Shown here: positions 1 to 7,590 of the stretch, piece after piece | Layout: the number at the start of each line of letters is the position of its first letter | Numbering within the stretch: the first letter of the stretch is position 1 | Virus record (IMG/VR): IMGVR_UViG_3300045135_002333 | Coordinates: 1 to 29,988 of that record | Length of the DNA: 29,988 nt | Direction: 5' to 3' (one strand) | From: a virus | The notes under the pieces: generated by a model | The model's database searches: none | The model's input: the letters and a program-made list of their open reading frames with translations, nothing else | Told to the model about the DNA's origin: nothing | Translations under genes and position numbers: made by a program

Positions 1-1069
1 TGCCATCCAGCGAATGCTCGACATAGCGGGAAGTTTCGGCGCGTCCGAAGAATTTCAGGTTGCCTTCGCTCTCCAGGTATTTCGCCCAATGGCTCACCAG
101 GTGTTTCACCAGCTGCAAATCCTGTTGTTCCACATTCGAAAACGTGCCGCGGGTCAGGTCTTGCAGGAAGGCCGGCGGGATCTGATAGATGCGCGCCACC
201 TGCTCAATCACAAAGCGCTGCGCATCGATCATTTGCATTTTCTCGGGATCAAACCCCAGAGCATCCAGCTTGTGGCCTTCCGGCACGGTAATGGCATTGC
301 TGCCATTTTCAGCCGCAGCGACAACTGCGGCGCTCATATCCTCGGCCGCGCGGGCCGCACCCGCTGCGGTGCGGATCGGGCCGGTTACGGTAAAGGGCGG
401 AACCCCACCATTATTGAAGAAACGCGCCCCGTAACGGGTGATCGCCTGGGCCAGGCCAATGGTGCCGGCGTTGTGATAGATCGGGCTTCGCGCCGCCACG
501 CCGCCTTTGCCAGGCATATAGGCAAGATCCAGCACATCGGATGCCGCATAGGTCAACACCCGGCCACCGTCACGATATTGATAGGTTGTCCGGCCCTGGT
601 GGCGCTTCACCGCCACGCGCTCGATTTCCAGCGGCCAAAGATTGATCACTTCGCCGCGGCCATTGCGCTCAATAAAGGACACATGCCGGCCGGCGGTGAA
701 CACATCCACCCACATCTGCCGGCGGTACTCAAACGCGCCGCTTTCTTCATTCGACACGCGGTTAAGAATATCCACCAGGCCGCCATCCAGCGGCGCGCGG
801 CCTTCGTCGGTTTTCTCAAAGACTTTGAACGGCAAGGCCGCCAGGGTGCGCGACAGAAAATTGACCGCCGCCCAGACCGCCGGCACGCCCAGGGCGCTTT
901 CGATTGTCACCACCTCGTTAGATCCGGCCGCCTGGCCAAAGAACTGCACCAGGCCAGGATCGCTTTGCACGCTTGTGGGCAGCGCGCGGGCCTCTTCATC
1001 TTGCTGCGGATCATGCACCGCGGCTTCGGTTGCGCTGGCCTGGCCGCGCTTGAAAAATGGAAATGCCAT
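1..1069 (-). CDS. Phage portal protein, HK97 family (C-terminus cut by window edge)
   Basis: Forms the dodecameric portal ring at the head vertex through which the terminase packages DNA and to which connectors attach. I translated the minus strand from the ATG at 1069 (starts MAFPFFKRGQ), preceded by a GGGGGA ribosome site; it stays open to base 2, giving about 356 residues. Family features of HK97-type portals are visible: the early stretch VWAAVNFLSRTLAALPFKVF, the RRQMWVDVFTAGR helix region, YGARFFNNGGVPP, and near the visible end the clip/stem signature IYQIPPAFLQDL followed by FSNVEQQDLQLVKHLVSHW. Family members are usually around 400 residues, so only the C-terminal tail is missing. 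It begins 10 bases after the large terminase stop, the standard HK97 gene order, so cotranscription is likely. Protease and capsid genes would be expected just beyond the left edge. Family assignment is firm; the rest is inference from the family. Confidence 0.93.
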   Translation of the reverse strand, partial: MAFPFFKRGQASATEAAVHDPQQDEEARALPTSVQSDPGLVQFFGQAAGSNEVVTIESALGVPAVWAAVNFLSRTLAALPFKVFEKTDEGRAPLDGGLVDILNRVSNEESGAFEYRRQMWVDVFTAGRHVSFIERNGRGEVINLWPLEIERVAVKRHQGRTTYQYRDGGRVLTYAASDVLDLAYMPGKGGVAARSPIYHNAGTIGLAQAITRYGARFFNNGGVPPFTVTGPIRTAAGAARAAEDMSAAVVAAAENGSNAITVPEGHKLDALGFDPEKMQMIDAQRFVIEQVARIYQIPPAFLQDLTRGTFSNVEQQDLQLVKHLVSHWAKYLESEGNLKFFGRAETSRYVEHSLDG

Positions 1070-1079
1070 GTTTCCCCCG

Positions 1080-2801
1080 TTAATTCGCGCCGTGGCGATA
1101 ATTCGGATCATCCCAGGGCGATGACGCCCCGCCGGCGGCCTCGGGATTGCGCCCCATCAGCACCGCCGCATTGAAAAGACCTATCAGCGGGTCAATCTTC
1201 GCCTTACCCGCCACCGCCTTAGTGATCATCACCGCGTTGCCGCGTTGTTCCGTCCGCGCGTTGGACACGCACCAATCCATCATGGGCTGGCCCGCGTGCC
1301 TAAACGTCCCGTCTTTTAGTTTGCGCTCTATCCCCCAAATGGCCGGCGATAGACGCGCGCCCTGGGGAATGGCCGACAATAGATCGCCCTCAATTCCCAG
1401 GGCTGCCAATTCATCGATCAGCGCCGCCACGCCGTAAGGGTCCAGGCCGATGCCATGCGCTTCGGGCAGCAAGCCTTCGCCATAAACCTCGGCACAAATC
1501 CCCGCCACTTGGCGCAGATCCGCGGTTGGATCTTCACAAATCACCAGATCGCCCTGGCGCGCAAAATCGCGCAGCCTGGGCGCAATCTCTTTGCGCTTTT
1601 CCAGCGCCTCGGGCTGCACCCAGGCGCGGCCCCAACCATGCCAGACGCGGGTTTCACGATGCCGGCCGATCACCGCCAGGCCCAGAAGATCATCCAGGCC
1701 GCCGCCATCAATGCCAATCGTGGCCACATCAGACTGCGCCAGGATTTCATCAAGCCCCATCGGCACCGCCGATGCCGGCCAAAGGTCAACACCCACCCAG
1801 CGGTCAGTGTGAAGGCCCATGCCAATCTGGATGTTTAGGTGCTGGGATGCCCAGCGGATTTCCTCTTCAATGCCCTTTTCCAGGGCTTGCCGGTAAAGGC
1901 GCACCAGGCGGTCAACCGTGATGGATTTGCCCAGGTTTGGCAGGACCATCGGCCAAAATTTTGGATCGCGCCACGCCTTGTCCTCGGACGTTTGCAGATC
2001 CTCGGGAAACTCATAAAGCACCGGCAGCAGGTTGCCGCCCTTCACCGTGCCATCGCGCACCTTGCGCGCGTATTCCAATTCCATCTTGAACACACCGGCC
2101 GGCACTTCGTCGCTTTGCGTCGTGATAAACAGCAAAAGCGTGTTGCCGCGGGTGATCATCCCGCCGCGGATCTGCGCCAGAACGCGCGCAGCCTTGGCGT
2201 TAGATCCCAGAACGTGCAATTCGTCCACGATCACCAGCACCGGAATTTTCCCGGTCATAACCCGCATGTCAAATGCCGCGATTTTCAGGGTGGCGCCGGT
2301 CAGCCGGTCCACAATTTCCTGGCTATGATCCTTCACATGGAAGCGATTTTGCAGGTAGCTTTCGCCGGTTTCTTCGTCCACCGGGTCCGCTTCGATCATC
2401 CCCTTGGCCTGGCTGAAACAGGTATCAGCAATTTCCTTTGTTGGCCCCACGATCAGCATGGGCGCATTCGGCACTTCGTTTAGCAGTAGCGCCACCAGGC
2501 CCAGGGCCGCGGAATTGGTGGTTTTCGAATTTTTCTTAGGCACCAGGCAAAAGATTTCACCCACCAGGCGCTCGCCCGTTTCTGGATCATCCGACCCAAA
2601 GGCCGCGCGCACCAGATCGCGGAACCATTCGCCGCCGGCCTCTTCCAGGCGCGGCTGGCCCGGCACGTCCGGCAAGCGCAGATTGTTAAACACCCCCACC
2701 GCGCGCTCGGCTGCCACTTCATCCAGCGGCAGATCCGGCATGGGCGTGCGGCCTTGCTGCAGCCGCTCCACCCAATCGGGACACGCAAAATCGAATGCCA
2801 T
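1080..2801 (-). CDS. terL: Terminase large subunit (HK97/Terminase_1 type)
   Basis: ATP-driven packaging motor and nuclease that cuts concatemers and pumps DNA through the portal. The 573-residue length is normal for the family. The ATPase domain has a variant Walker A, LVPKKNSKT at residues 86-94 (the LVPRKNGKS type typical of this family); Walker B with catalytic acidic pair, VLVIVDELH at 188-196; and a coupling-motif-like LLLFITTQS at 222-230. The nuclease domain starts with IGIDGGGLDD at 362-371, whose Asp would bind metal, followed by downstream acidic residues (ICEDPTADL). The ATG directly abuts the small-subunit stop, and the portal starts 10 bases downstream. An HK97-like large subunit suggests cohesive-end (cos) packaging, but I cannot see a verified cos site. 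Confidence 0.95.
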   Translation of the reverse strand: MAFDFACPDWVERLQQGRTPMPDLPLDEVAAERAVGVFNNLRLPDVPGQPRLEEAGGEWFRDLVRAAFGSDDPETGERLVGEIFCLVPKKNSKTTNSAALGLVALLLNEVPNAPMLIVGPTKEIADTCFSQAKGMIEADPVDEETGESYLQNRFHVKDHSQEIVDRLTGATLKIAAFDMRVMTGKIPVLVIVDELHVLGSNAKAARVLAQIRGGMITRGNTLLLFITTQSDEVPAGVFKMELEYARKVRDGTVKGGNLLPVLYEFPEDLQTSEDKAWRDPKFWPMVLPNLGKSITVDRLVRLYRQALEKGIEEEIRWASQHLNIQIGMGLHTDRWVGVDLWPASAVPMGLDEILAQSDVATIGIDGGGLDDLLGLAVIGRHRETRVWHGWGRAWVQPEALEKRKEIAPRLRDFARQGDLVICEDPTADLRQVAGICAEVYGEGLLPEAHGIGLDPYGVAALIDELAALGIEGDLLSAIPQGARLSPAIWGIERKLKDGTFRHAGQPMMDWCVSNARTEQRGNAVMITKAVAGKAKIDPLIGLFNAAVLMGRNPEAAGGASSPWDDPNYRHGAN

Positions 2802-3275
2802 TTAATTCAGCAAGCCGCCCCAGCCGCCGGTCGGTTTCTTCGCCGCCTCGGCCATGCGCTCTTTCTTGCCCATCTTGTCGGCCGGCACGGCTTCGCCTTC
2901 GTCGGCCTCGGGCTGCGGGTTTTTCGGGGCAGGCGGTACAGCCTTGCCCTTTTCGGCCAGGGTGATCACCTTTTGCGCCGCGGACACGTTGCCCTCTTTC
3001 ATCCGGCGATGGATTGTCAGCAGGGCCGCCGCCTCGGCGCGATCACTGGCCAGATCCAACTCCTGGGAAAAATGTTTTCGCAGCGTCTTAACATCGCACC
3101 CCAAATGGCGCGCGATCCGCTCATTTGACCAGGCTGCAGCCTTTAAAACCGTCACAATCTCTTGATTTTCAACGGTTTTTTTAAACCCTGGGCGCCCCCA
3201 GGTTTCGCGGTTCTGGTCAACCGGATCGCCCAGCAGGTCGCGGGGCGCGTCTTTTGCTGGGAAATCGTCGCTCAT
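2802..3275 (-). CDS. terS: Terminase small subunit (DNA-recognition subunit)
   Basis: Expected to bind the packaging site and recruit the large subunit. From the internal ATG at 3275 (MSDDFPAKDA) it is 157 residues; the frame extends to an ATG at 3296 (MRRFFFL), but that start has no ribosome site, while 3275 has a GGAG, although 13 bases away. The N-terminal half holds a helix-turn-helix of the terminase small-subunit kind: ENQEIVTVLKAAAWSNERIA followed by RHLGCDVKTLRKHFSQEL. A helical segment rich in Ala and Lys follows, with a Lys/Pro/Glu-rich tail (PPAPKNPQPEADEGEAVP) that probably contacts the large subunit. It abuts terL with no gap. Identification rests on the HTH, the size and the position. 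Confidence 0.82.
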   Translation of the reverse strand: MSDDFPAKDAPRDLLGDPVDQNRETWGRPGFKKTVENQEIVTVLKAAAWSNERIARHLGCDVKTLRKHFSQELDLASDRAEAAALLTIHRRMKEGNVSAAQKVITLAEKGKAVPPAPKNPQPEADEGEAVPADKMGKKERMAEAAKKPTGGWGGLLN

Positions 3276-3328
3276 CAGGAAAAAAAATCTCCGCATTGTG
3301 GGGGGTCGGGTCTGCAGACATTCACGTT

Positions 3329-3733
3329 TTAGAAATCGGACCCACCCCCCCGGTTGTCCATTGCCTGCTTCGCGCCATCGTGGCAGCGCTTACACAGGGC
3401 TTGCAGGTTCCCTTCATCCCAGAACAAAACCAGGTTGCCCTTGTGTGGCTTGATGTGATCCACAACCGGACTATTGGGCGCGTGGCGCTTACCCACCAGC
3501 AACACGCCGCAGCCTGGCATCTGACAAGTGAACCCGTCACGCTCCAGGATCTTGATCCGCACACCAGTTTCTGGATGGCGCCAGCGCTTCGTGTTGTATA
3601 GCCCGCGCAGGGATGTGCCGGCGTGATCGCGCCGGTGCTGATCGCGGGCGCGCTCGGCCGCGGCCTTGTCTGCATAACCCACCGCCCGAGGCGCCATTGC
3701 CAGGCGCTTAGGCGGCGCCTTCAAGCGCCCCAT
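3329..3733 (-). CDS. HNH endonuclease
   Basis: A 134-residue protein with a complete HNH fold in its C-terminal half: the zinc-knuckle pair DGFTCQMPGC, the catalytic VVDHIKPHKGN, the Asn-bearing LFWDEGNLQALC and a second knuckle CKRCHDGAKQ. The N-terminus is basic (RLKAPPKRLAMAPR), suited to DNA binding. HNH proteins encoded next to terminase genes are common in cos phages, and in HK97 the equivalent protein (gp74) stimulates terminase cleavage at cos. The position directly upstream of the small subunit supports that role rather than a homing nuclease. The ATG at 3733 has GGTGGTGA upstream. A hairpin between this gene and the preceding one may separate or attenuate transcription. Confidence 0.92.
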   Translation of the reverse strand: MGRLKAPPKRLAMAPRAVGYADKAAAERARDQHRRDHAGTSLRGLYNTKRWRHPETGVRIKILERDGFTCQMPGCGVLLVGKRHAPNSPVVDHIKPHKGNLVLFWDEGNLQALCKRCHDGAKQAMDNRGGGSDF

Positions 3734-3764
3734 GCGTCACCACCTGTTGATCTGGAAAAGGTAA

Positions 3765-3791
3765 GCCCGGCGCACATCACTGCGGCCGGGC
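3765..3791 (-). terminator. Possible weak terminator or attenuator hairpin ahead of the HNH gene
   Basis: GCCCGGC at 3765-3771 pairs perfectly with GCCGGGC at 3785-3791 across a 13-base loop. Read leftward it is followed by TTACCTTTTCC, an interrupted U-run. The hairpin is clear but the U-tract is poor, so it may only attenuate. Confidence 0.35.
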
Positions 3792-3852
3792 CTATCTTGC
3801 TGGCGCATTTCTGTGCCGTTGGGTCAGGACATGGCGCGACAGTTAGCAACCG

Positions 3853-4575
3853 TCAAGCCTTTTTCTTTTCCCACCGCCCGAAGCCCAGGCCATCGGCCAC
3901 ATCATCCAGGGCCGCCAGCAGCGCCTCGGCCAGGGCTTTGCGGTTGGCAGTTTGGGCTGACCACCCATGGCGGCGCAGCACATCATCCAGCGCCAGGCCA
4001 TCGACACAGACCGCAATCAGGGCAGGAAACGCTTTAATATCCTGGCGCTTGCCTCCATTGCGCTGCACCAGCATCAGAATGCGCTCGGCCGCCGGCATCG
4101 CCCGACCACGCCGGCGATGCGGCCAGCGGTTGGCCAGCATTTCGATGATCAGCAGCCGCTCGGCATGTTTTACGCGGGTGGTGGCGCCACCGTCTGAAAT
4201 TCCGCCCTTACTATCTGTTCCCGCCAAATCGGACCCCTTCACCGATCCGATCCGCTCCATTGTATCGGCCAGCTGATTTGCGGCACGCCGGCGCGGGTCT
4301 ACCTCGGACAGATCCGACAGAACGCGGGGCAGCGCGCGCCGCGCGGTCTTATACCCCAGCGGGGTGATAGGCTCGGGCCTGCCATCGGCGCCGGCCTCTT
4401 CGATCACATCCAGCGCAACACGAGACTGACCCAACGCGGCCGGCGGTCGCGCCCCACCAGGCGCGTGCGGCCGATCATCATGGCCCTGGCGCCGGCCAGC
4501 TGCCGCCGCAATGATCGCCAGATTTACCTGGCCCAGGTATTTGGCCGCCCGGCCCTGGTCAACGTCATAAGCCAT
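3853..4575 (-). CDS. Unknown basic phage protein with HTH-like C-terminus
   Basis: A 240-residue protein that I do not recognise with certainty. The ATG at 4575 has a good GGAGG ribosome site. The N-terminal third is rich in Ala, Arg and Pro (AAAAGRRQGHDDRP). The middle is helical (ERLLIIEMLANRWPHRRRGR). The C-terminal 45 residues, including LALDDVLRRHGWSAQTANRK followed by ALAEALLAALDDVADGLG, look like a compact helical DNA-binding domain, recalling the C-terminal module of alphaproteobacterial DUF6456 proteins; that resemblance is my impression only. It is the first gene after the repeat-rich stretch 4576-5100 and starts the packaging transcript, so it could regulate that transcript or bind the repeats. 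That role is inference. Confidence 0.75.
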   Translation of the reverse strand: MAYDVDQGRAAKYLGQVNLAIIAAAAGRRQGHDDRPHAPGGARPPAALGQSRVALDVIEEAGADGRPEPITPLGYKTARRALPRVLSDLSEVDPRRRAANQLADTMERIGSVKGSDLAGTDSKGGISDGGATTRVKHAERLLIIEMLANRWPHRRRGRAMPAAERILMLVQRNGGKRQDIKAFPALIAVCVDGLALDDVLRRHGWSAQTANRKALAEALLAALDDVADGLGFGRWEKKKA

Positions 4576-4637
4576 CTGCGATGCCTCCTATATTTTGTGC
4601 CTCTTCTACCTACCACCACCACATTCTGATTTAATCA

Positions 4638-5063
4638 GGGATTGAGACAATAAATAGGGATTGAAAAGGGATTGAGTAGGGATTGAGATAATGCGCAAAA
4701 ATTACGCAAAGCGTTGATATATCACGAAAAAACATAACATGAGGGATTGAGGGACTGAAACACCCGACTATTACGCGACCCGGCTTTTTTGCGCGCCCCT
4801 TACCCCTTTAGCAAAATCCAAAAGACCCCAATATTCAGTCCCTCAATCCCCAAACAGGAAAGCCCGTCTTATATCTCGTTGGAAATATTCACTTATTTCT
4901 GTGGATTGAGTTACATTTTTCACGCCCTCTTTTGGGGATTGAGGGATTGAAAATCATTTTCTGAGAATGAGGGGTGCGGGGTTTTGGGTGAAGGCGCGGC
5001 CGGGCTGGGGAAGCGCGCCGCCGCCGGCCGCCGCCGCTCGGCGCTCCCCACCGCCTCAATCCC
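4638..5063. repeat. Cluster of GGGATTGA 8-bp repeats (iteron-like region)
   Basis: This gene-free stretch carries repeated GGGATTGA units. Direct copies lie at 4638-4645, 4657-4664, 4668-4675, 4679-4686, 4743-4750, 4935-4942 and 4943-4950, with GGATTGAG at 4903-4910. Reverse-strand copies (TCAATCCC) lie at 4843-4850 and 5056-5063. Two variants GGGACTGA occur at 4751-4758 and, inverted, at 4835-4842. Copies are spaced 8-19 bases apart in the left cluster and in tandem at 4935. The region is strikingly AT-rich between copies (for example 4641-4670 and 4681-4740) in an otherwise GC-rich sequence, then turns extremely GC-rich at 5010-5045. Repeats plus an AT-rich segment next to primase and helicase genes fit a replication origin; closeness to the terminase genes also allows a packaging site. 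No protein-coding gene is evident from 4576 to 5168. Confidence 0.8.
4743..4850. repeat. 17-bp perfect inverted repeat within the iteron region
   Basis: GGGATTGAGGGACTGAA at 4743-4759 is matched exactly in reverse complement by TTCAGTCCCTCAATCCC at 4834-4850. Each arm is one GGGATTGA unit fused to one GGGACTGA unit. The 74-base interval is AT-rich at its ends and contains GCGCGCCCC in the middle. Confidence 0.9.
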
Positions 5064-5099
5064 TGCGATGATCAGGGCAAGCCTGGACGGACCAGGCAC

Positions 5100-5136
5100 A
5101 AAAAAAAGGGCCGGCCTACGTTGTGCAGGCCGGCCC
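5100..5136 (-). terminator. Strong rho-independent terminator of the early/replication operon
   Basis: A perfect 10-bp stem, GGGCCGGCCT at 5108-5117 with AGGCCGGCCC at 5127-5136, has a 9-base loop and is followed on the minus strand by eight U (A-run at 5100-5107). It lies 33 bases after the last gene of the leftward operon and separates it from the repeat region and packaging genes. Confidence 0.93.
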
Positions 5137-5168
5137 GGTCAGGGTGGATAATATTGGTCAACTACATT

Positions 5169-5411
5169 TCAAAACAGCGCGCCCTGGTCAGGATCGGCGG
5201 GCGTGGCCGGCCGCGCAGTCGGTCGGCGCGCACCATCCCCAAACGGATCGGCCTTATCCATCACGGCCTTCCTGCGCGCTTCGGCCTGGGCCTTGCAGGC
5301 CTCTTTCGCACAGGTCCAGATCGGGCGGCGCACCCGCACCAGGCGCGGCGGCGGCGCATATCCAAATGGTGCCACGGGATCGCCGCAGAAATCGCAAGGG
5401 TGGCCGCTCAT
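5169..5411 (-). CDS. Small zinc-ribbon-like protein
   Basis: An 80-residue product starting at the ATG at 5411 (MSGHPCDFCGD), chosen because it overlaps the preceding stop as ATGA. Four cysteines in a CxxC ... CxxxxC arrangement (CDFCGDP and WTCAKEAC) suggest a single zinc-binding knuckle, and the region between is basic (RLVRVRRP). The C-terminus is disordered and Pro/Asp-rich. It is the last gene before the operon terminator. Function is unknown; DNA or protein binding through the zinc knuckle is a guess. Confidence 0.72.
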   Translation of the reverse strand: MSGHPCDFCGDPVAPFGYAPPPRLVRVRRPIWTCAKEACKAQAEARRKAVMDKADPFGDGARRPTARPATPADPDQGALF

Positions 5412-5797
5412 TGCGCCACCTGGCGCCGGCTGCGGCGGGTACGCCGCCCGCAATGCTTTTTGCGCAGATTGCGCCCCAGCCGTGACGTGGATTTTTCAGC
5501 CTGGCTATAGATCGTCACGGCCACGCCGTTGTCGCGGCGGATCACCGGATAAAACGCGCCCTCGGGCAACAGGATGCGATACAGCGATGTGTCTGGGCAT
5601 ATGTCCCACACCTTTTCAATCACATCCTGGCGACCCTCAAACAGCGCGCGCTCCACCGCCCATTTCAGAAGATCCCCAGGAATGCAGCACACGCCGCGCT
5701 GGCCGGCGCGCTCACCGAAATGGGTAAGAGGCGTGGAATTGAATAAAGCGGGCGGCGGCACCATGTCGGCCACGCCGGGCAGAAATGGCCGCAGCAT
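5408..5797 (-). CDS. Hypothetical protein in replication operon (129 aa)
   Basis: Starts at the ATG at 5797, overlapping the helicase stop as TGATG; a GTG three bases upstream is also in frame. No family is recognised. The first part is compact (VPPPALFNSTPLTHFGERAG and CCIPGDLLKWAVERAL). The centre looks beta-rich (TSLYRILLPEGAFYPVIRRD, VAVTIYSQ), and the C-terminus is strongly basic (RLGRNLRKKHCGRRTRRSRR), suggesting nucleic-acid contact. Tight coupling to helicase and primase implies a replication-related or DNA-related role. Confidence 0.75.
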   Translation of the reverse strand: MLRPFLPGVADMVPPPALFNSTPLTHFGERAGQRGVCCIPGDLLKWAVERALFEGRQDVIEKVWDICPDTSLYRILLPEGAFYPVIRRDNGVAVTIYSQAEKSTSRLGRNLRKKHCGRRTRRSRRQVAQ

Positions 5798-7590
5798 CAC
5801 ATACCACCCCCGTACCGCATCAGCTCTTCGCGGCGCTCGATCCGCCGGCTGGTGGCCTCTTCACTGATTTTCAGGCAGCGATACCCGGTCACGCCTCCGG
5901 TTTTCGCGTCGGTATAGCTATTGCCGGCCGGCCCCTTCACCACGCCCATGCGTTCACGAATGCGCAGGGCAATGTTGCGCGCGCCCCAGGGCTTTTCCCC
6001 GCGATCCAGCTGCCACGCCATAAAGGCATCGCGCAGATCCCGGCCGCTTTCGAAATCTTTGGGGTTTTCCGTCACCTCGCATTGCGTGGTTAAAAATTCG
6101 CGCATCGGGTCGGACAGGGTGCGATATTCCGCCGTTGCATCCACCACCGCTTGCGGCACCGGCAGGCCATCCTGCAGATAGTCCAGACAGCCCTGGACCA
6201 GCCAGGCCATGATGCCATCGCGCTCGGCCTCCAGCTTGGCCGGCAGATCCCGGTCCACCTCACCATCTGGAATTTGTTCCTGGAACGGCACCAGCATGAC
6301 CCGGCGCCAAATCCCATCATCTGCACCGCGGATTTCCGGCTTGTGGTTGCCCGAAATAGTCAACTTAAACTCCGGCACAACTTCGATAAATTCCGAGTGC
6401 ATCCGGCGGATCATAATCGCTTCGCCGCCGGTCAAAGCCTTAATCAGCGCCTCTTTCATGCGCTGGCCCTGTTCAGGCTCCGAGGCGCGCACAAACCGCG
6501 CACCAGGAATGCGCACCAGGTCCGGCGTGGCATCCGATCCCTTGCGCTGTTCGCTGCCGGTCAGGGTTTCAATGGGCAGGGTGGTGCCGTAGTCGTCAAA
6601 CAGCTTTGCCAGCGTGTCCACCATGGTGGATTTACCATTGCGCCCGATCCCGAAAAGGAAGGCCAGCTTTTGCTCGCCGGTTAGCCCGGTCATGGAATAG
6701 CCAAACCAGCGCTTTAGGAATGTCCGCACTTCTTGATCAGGCTGCACCCGCTCCAGAAAGGCCTCCCAGATCGGCGCCTTCGCATCCAGGCGAAACTCGG
6801 CCTGCATCATTTTGCTGATTTTTTGCTCGCGCTTCTGGGGCAGCAACTCGGCACGCCAGATTTCACTCGGCTGGCCGAAACTGGCCGCCACCTGGTCAAT
6901 ATCCTTTACGAAATGCACCACCCCATTCAGGCAGTTGACCATGTATTTCTCGCGGTTCAGGCTATCCACATCGGTACTGGCCGCAATCTTCGCCTCCGCC
7001 ACCATGTTGCTGATCTTCGACGTGTTGCCCGAGTTTTTGGCATGGCTGGCGTGGCTGGATCGCTTCGTGCGCAAAGCCTTGGCCGCCTCTTCCCCCGCAT
7101 CGCGGATCGGCAGCAATTCCTTGTAGCGCTTCTTTTGTTCGTCGCTGCGGTCGCTGGGCGTGATCGCCTCCAATTCCCGATAGTCCGACCGGACATCATG
7201 CCACAGATCCAGGGCATCGCGCTGCCAATCATCCAGGGCAATGAACGGTATTTCGTGCAGTATGTGCGCGGCAATTTTCTGCGCATCGCGGCGCACTTCA
7301 ATTTCATCTTCATCTGCCACCCAGCGCTGGCCAGACCAGCGGAACCAACCCAGGCGCTTCACAAACAGCAGATCCTCGCCGTAATAGGTCATAAGGCGCT
7401 GACCATTCCCGAAATCGTTCAAAGGGAAGGCCGCGGCCCTGGCCTCGGGCGCATCTTCATCTGGAAGATCGCGCGGCGGCGGCATGTCGCCTTCGGGCGG
7501 ATCAAGCCCATCCCCTGGCGCGACCATATCCGCAGGGATTTCTACAGTTTCGGCACCCTCGGCAACCGATTGAATGTTTTCGAATGTCAT
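5797..7590 (-). CDS. Replicative SF3 helicase, phage D5/P4-type
   Basis: 597 residues from the ATG at 7590 (MTFENIQS), which overlaps the primase stop as ATGA. An N-terminal D5-type region (about 70-290) precedes a superfamily 3 helicase core. Visible motifs: Walker A GIGRNGKST at about 314-322, then the region LVRIPGARFVRASEPEQGQR with the acidic Walker B-like segment, and motif C TISGNHKPEIRGADDGIWRR at about 411-430 with the Asn sensor and Arg. The C-terminus (ALRIRERMGVVKGPAGNSYT) resembles the winged-helix tail common in this family. SF3 helicases assemble at an origin as hexamers and unwind it. Together with the separate Toprim primase just upstream this makes a two-gene equivalent of the P4 alpha protein. 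Confidence 0.93.
   Translation of the reverse strand: MTFENIQSVAEGAETVEIPADMVAPGDGLDPPEGDMPPPRDLPDEDAPEARAAAFPLNDFGNGQRLMTYYGEDLLFVKRLGWFRWSGQRWVADEDEIEVRRDAQKIAAHILHEIPFIALDDWQRDALDLWHDVRSDYRELEAITPSDRSDEQKKRYKELLPIRDAGEEAAKALRTKRSSHASHAKNSGNTSKISNMVAEAKIAASTDVDSLNREKYMVNCLNGVVHFVKDIDQVAASFGQPSEIWRAELLPQKREQKISKMMQAEFRLDAKAPIWEAFLERVQPDQEVRTFLKRWFGYSMTGLTGEQKLAFLFGIGRNGKSTMVDTLAKLFDDYGTTLPIETLTGSEQRKGSDATPDLVRIPGARFVRASEPEQGQRMKEALIKALTGGEAIMIRRMHSEFIEVVPEFKLTISGNHKPEIRGADDGIWRRVMLVPFQEQIPDGEVDRDLPAKLEAERDGIMAWLVQGCLDYLQDGLPVPQAVVDATAEYRTLSDPMREFLTTQCEVTENPKDFESGRDLRDAFMAWQLDRGEKPWGARNIALRIRERMGVVKGPAGNSYTDAKTGGVTGYRCLKISEEATSRRIERREELMRYGGGM

Noticed and set aside
14-1174. Long plus-strand open frame (386 codons)
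   Set aside because: It is antisense to the portal gene, which has a full family match, a ribosome site and correct gene order.
4638-5063. CRISPR array
   Set aside because: Units are only 8 bp, occur in both orientations and have irregular spacing; no cas genes.
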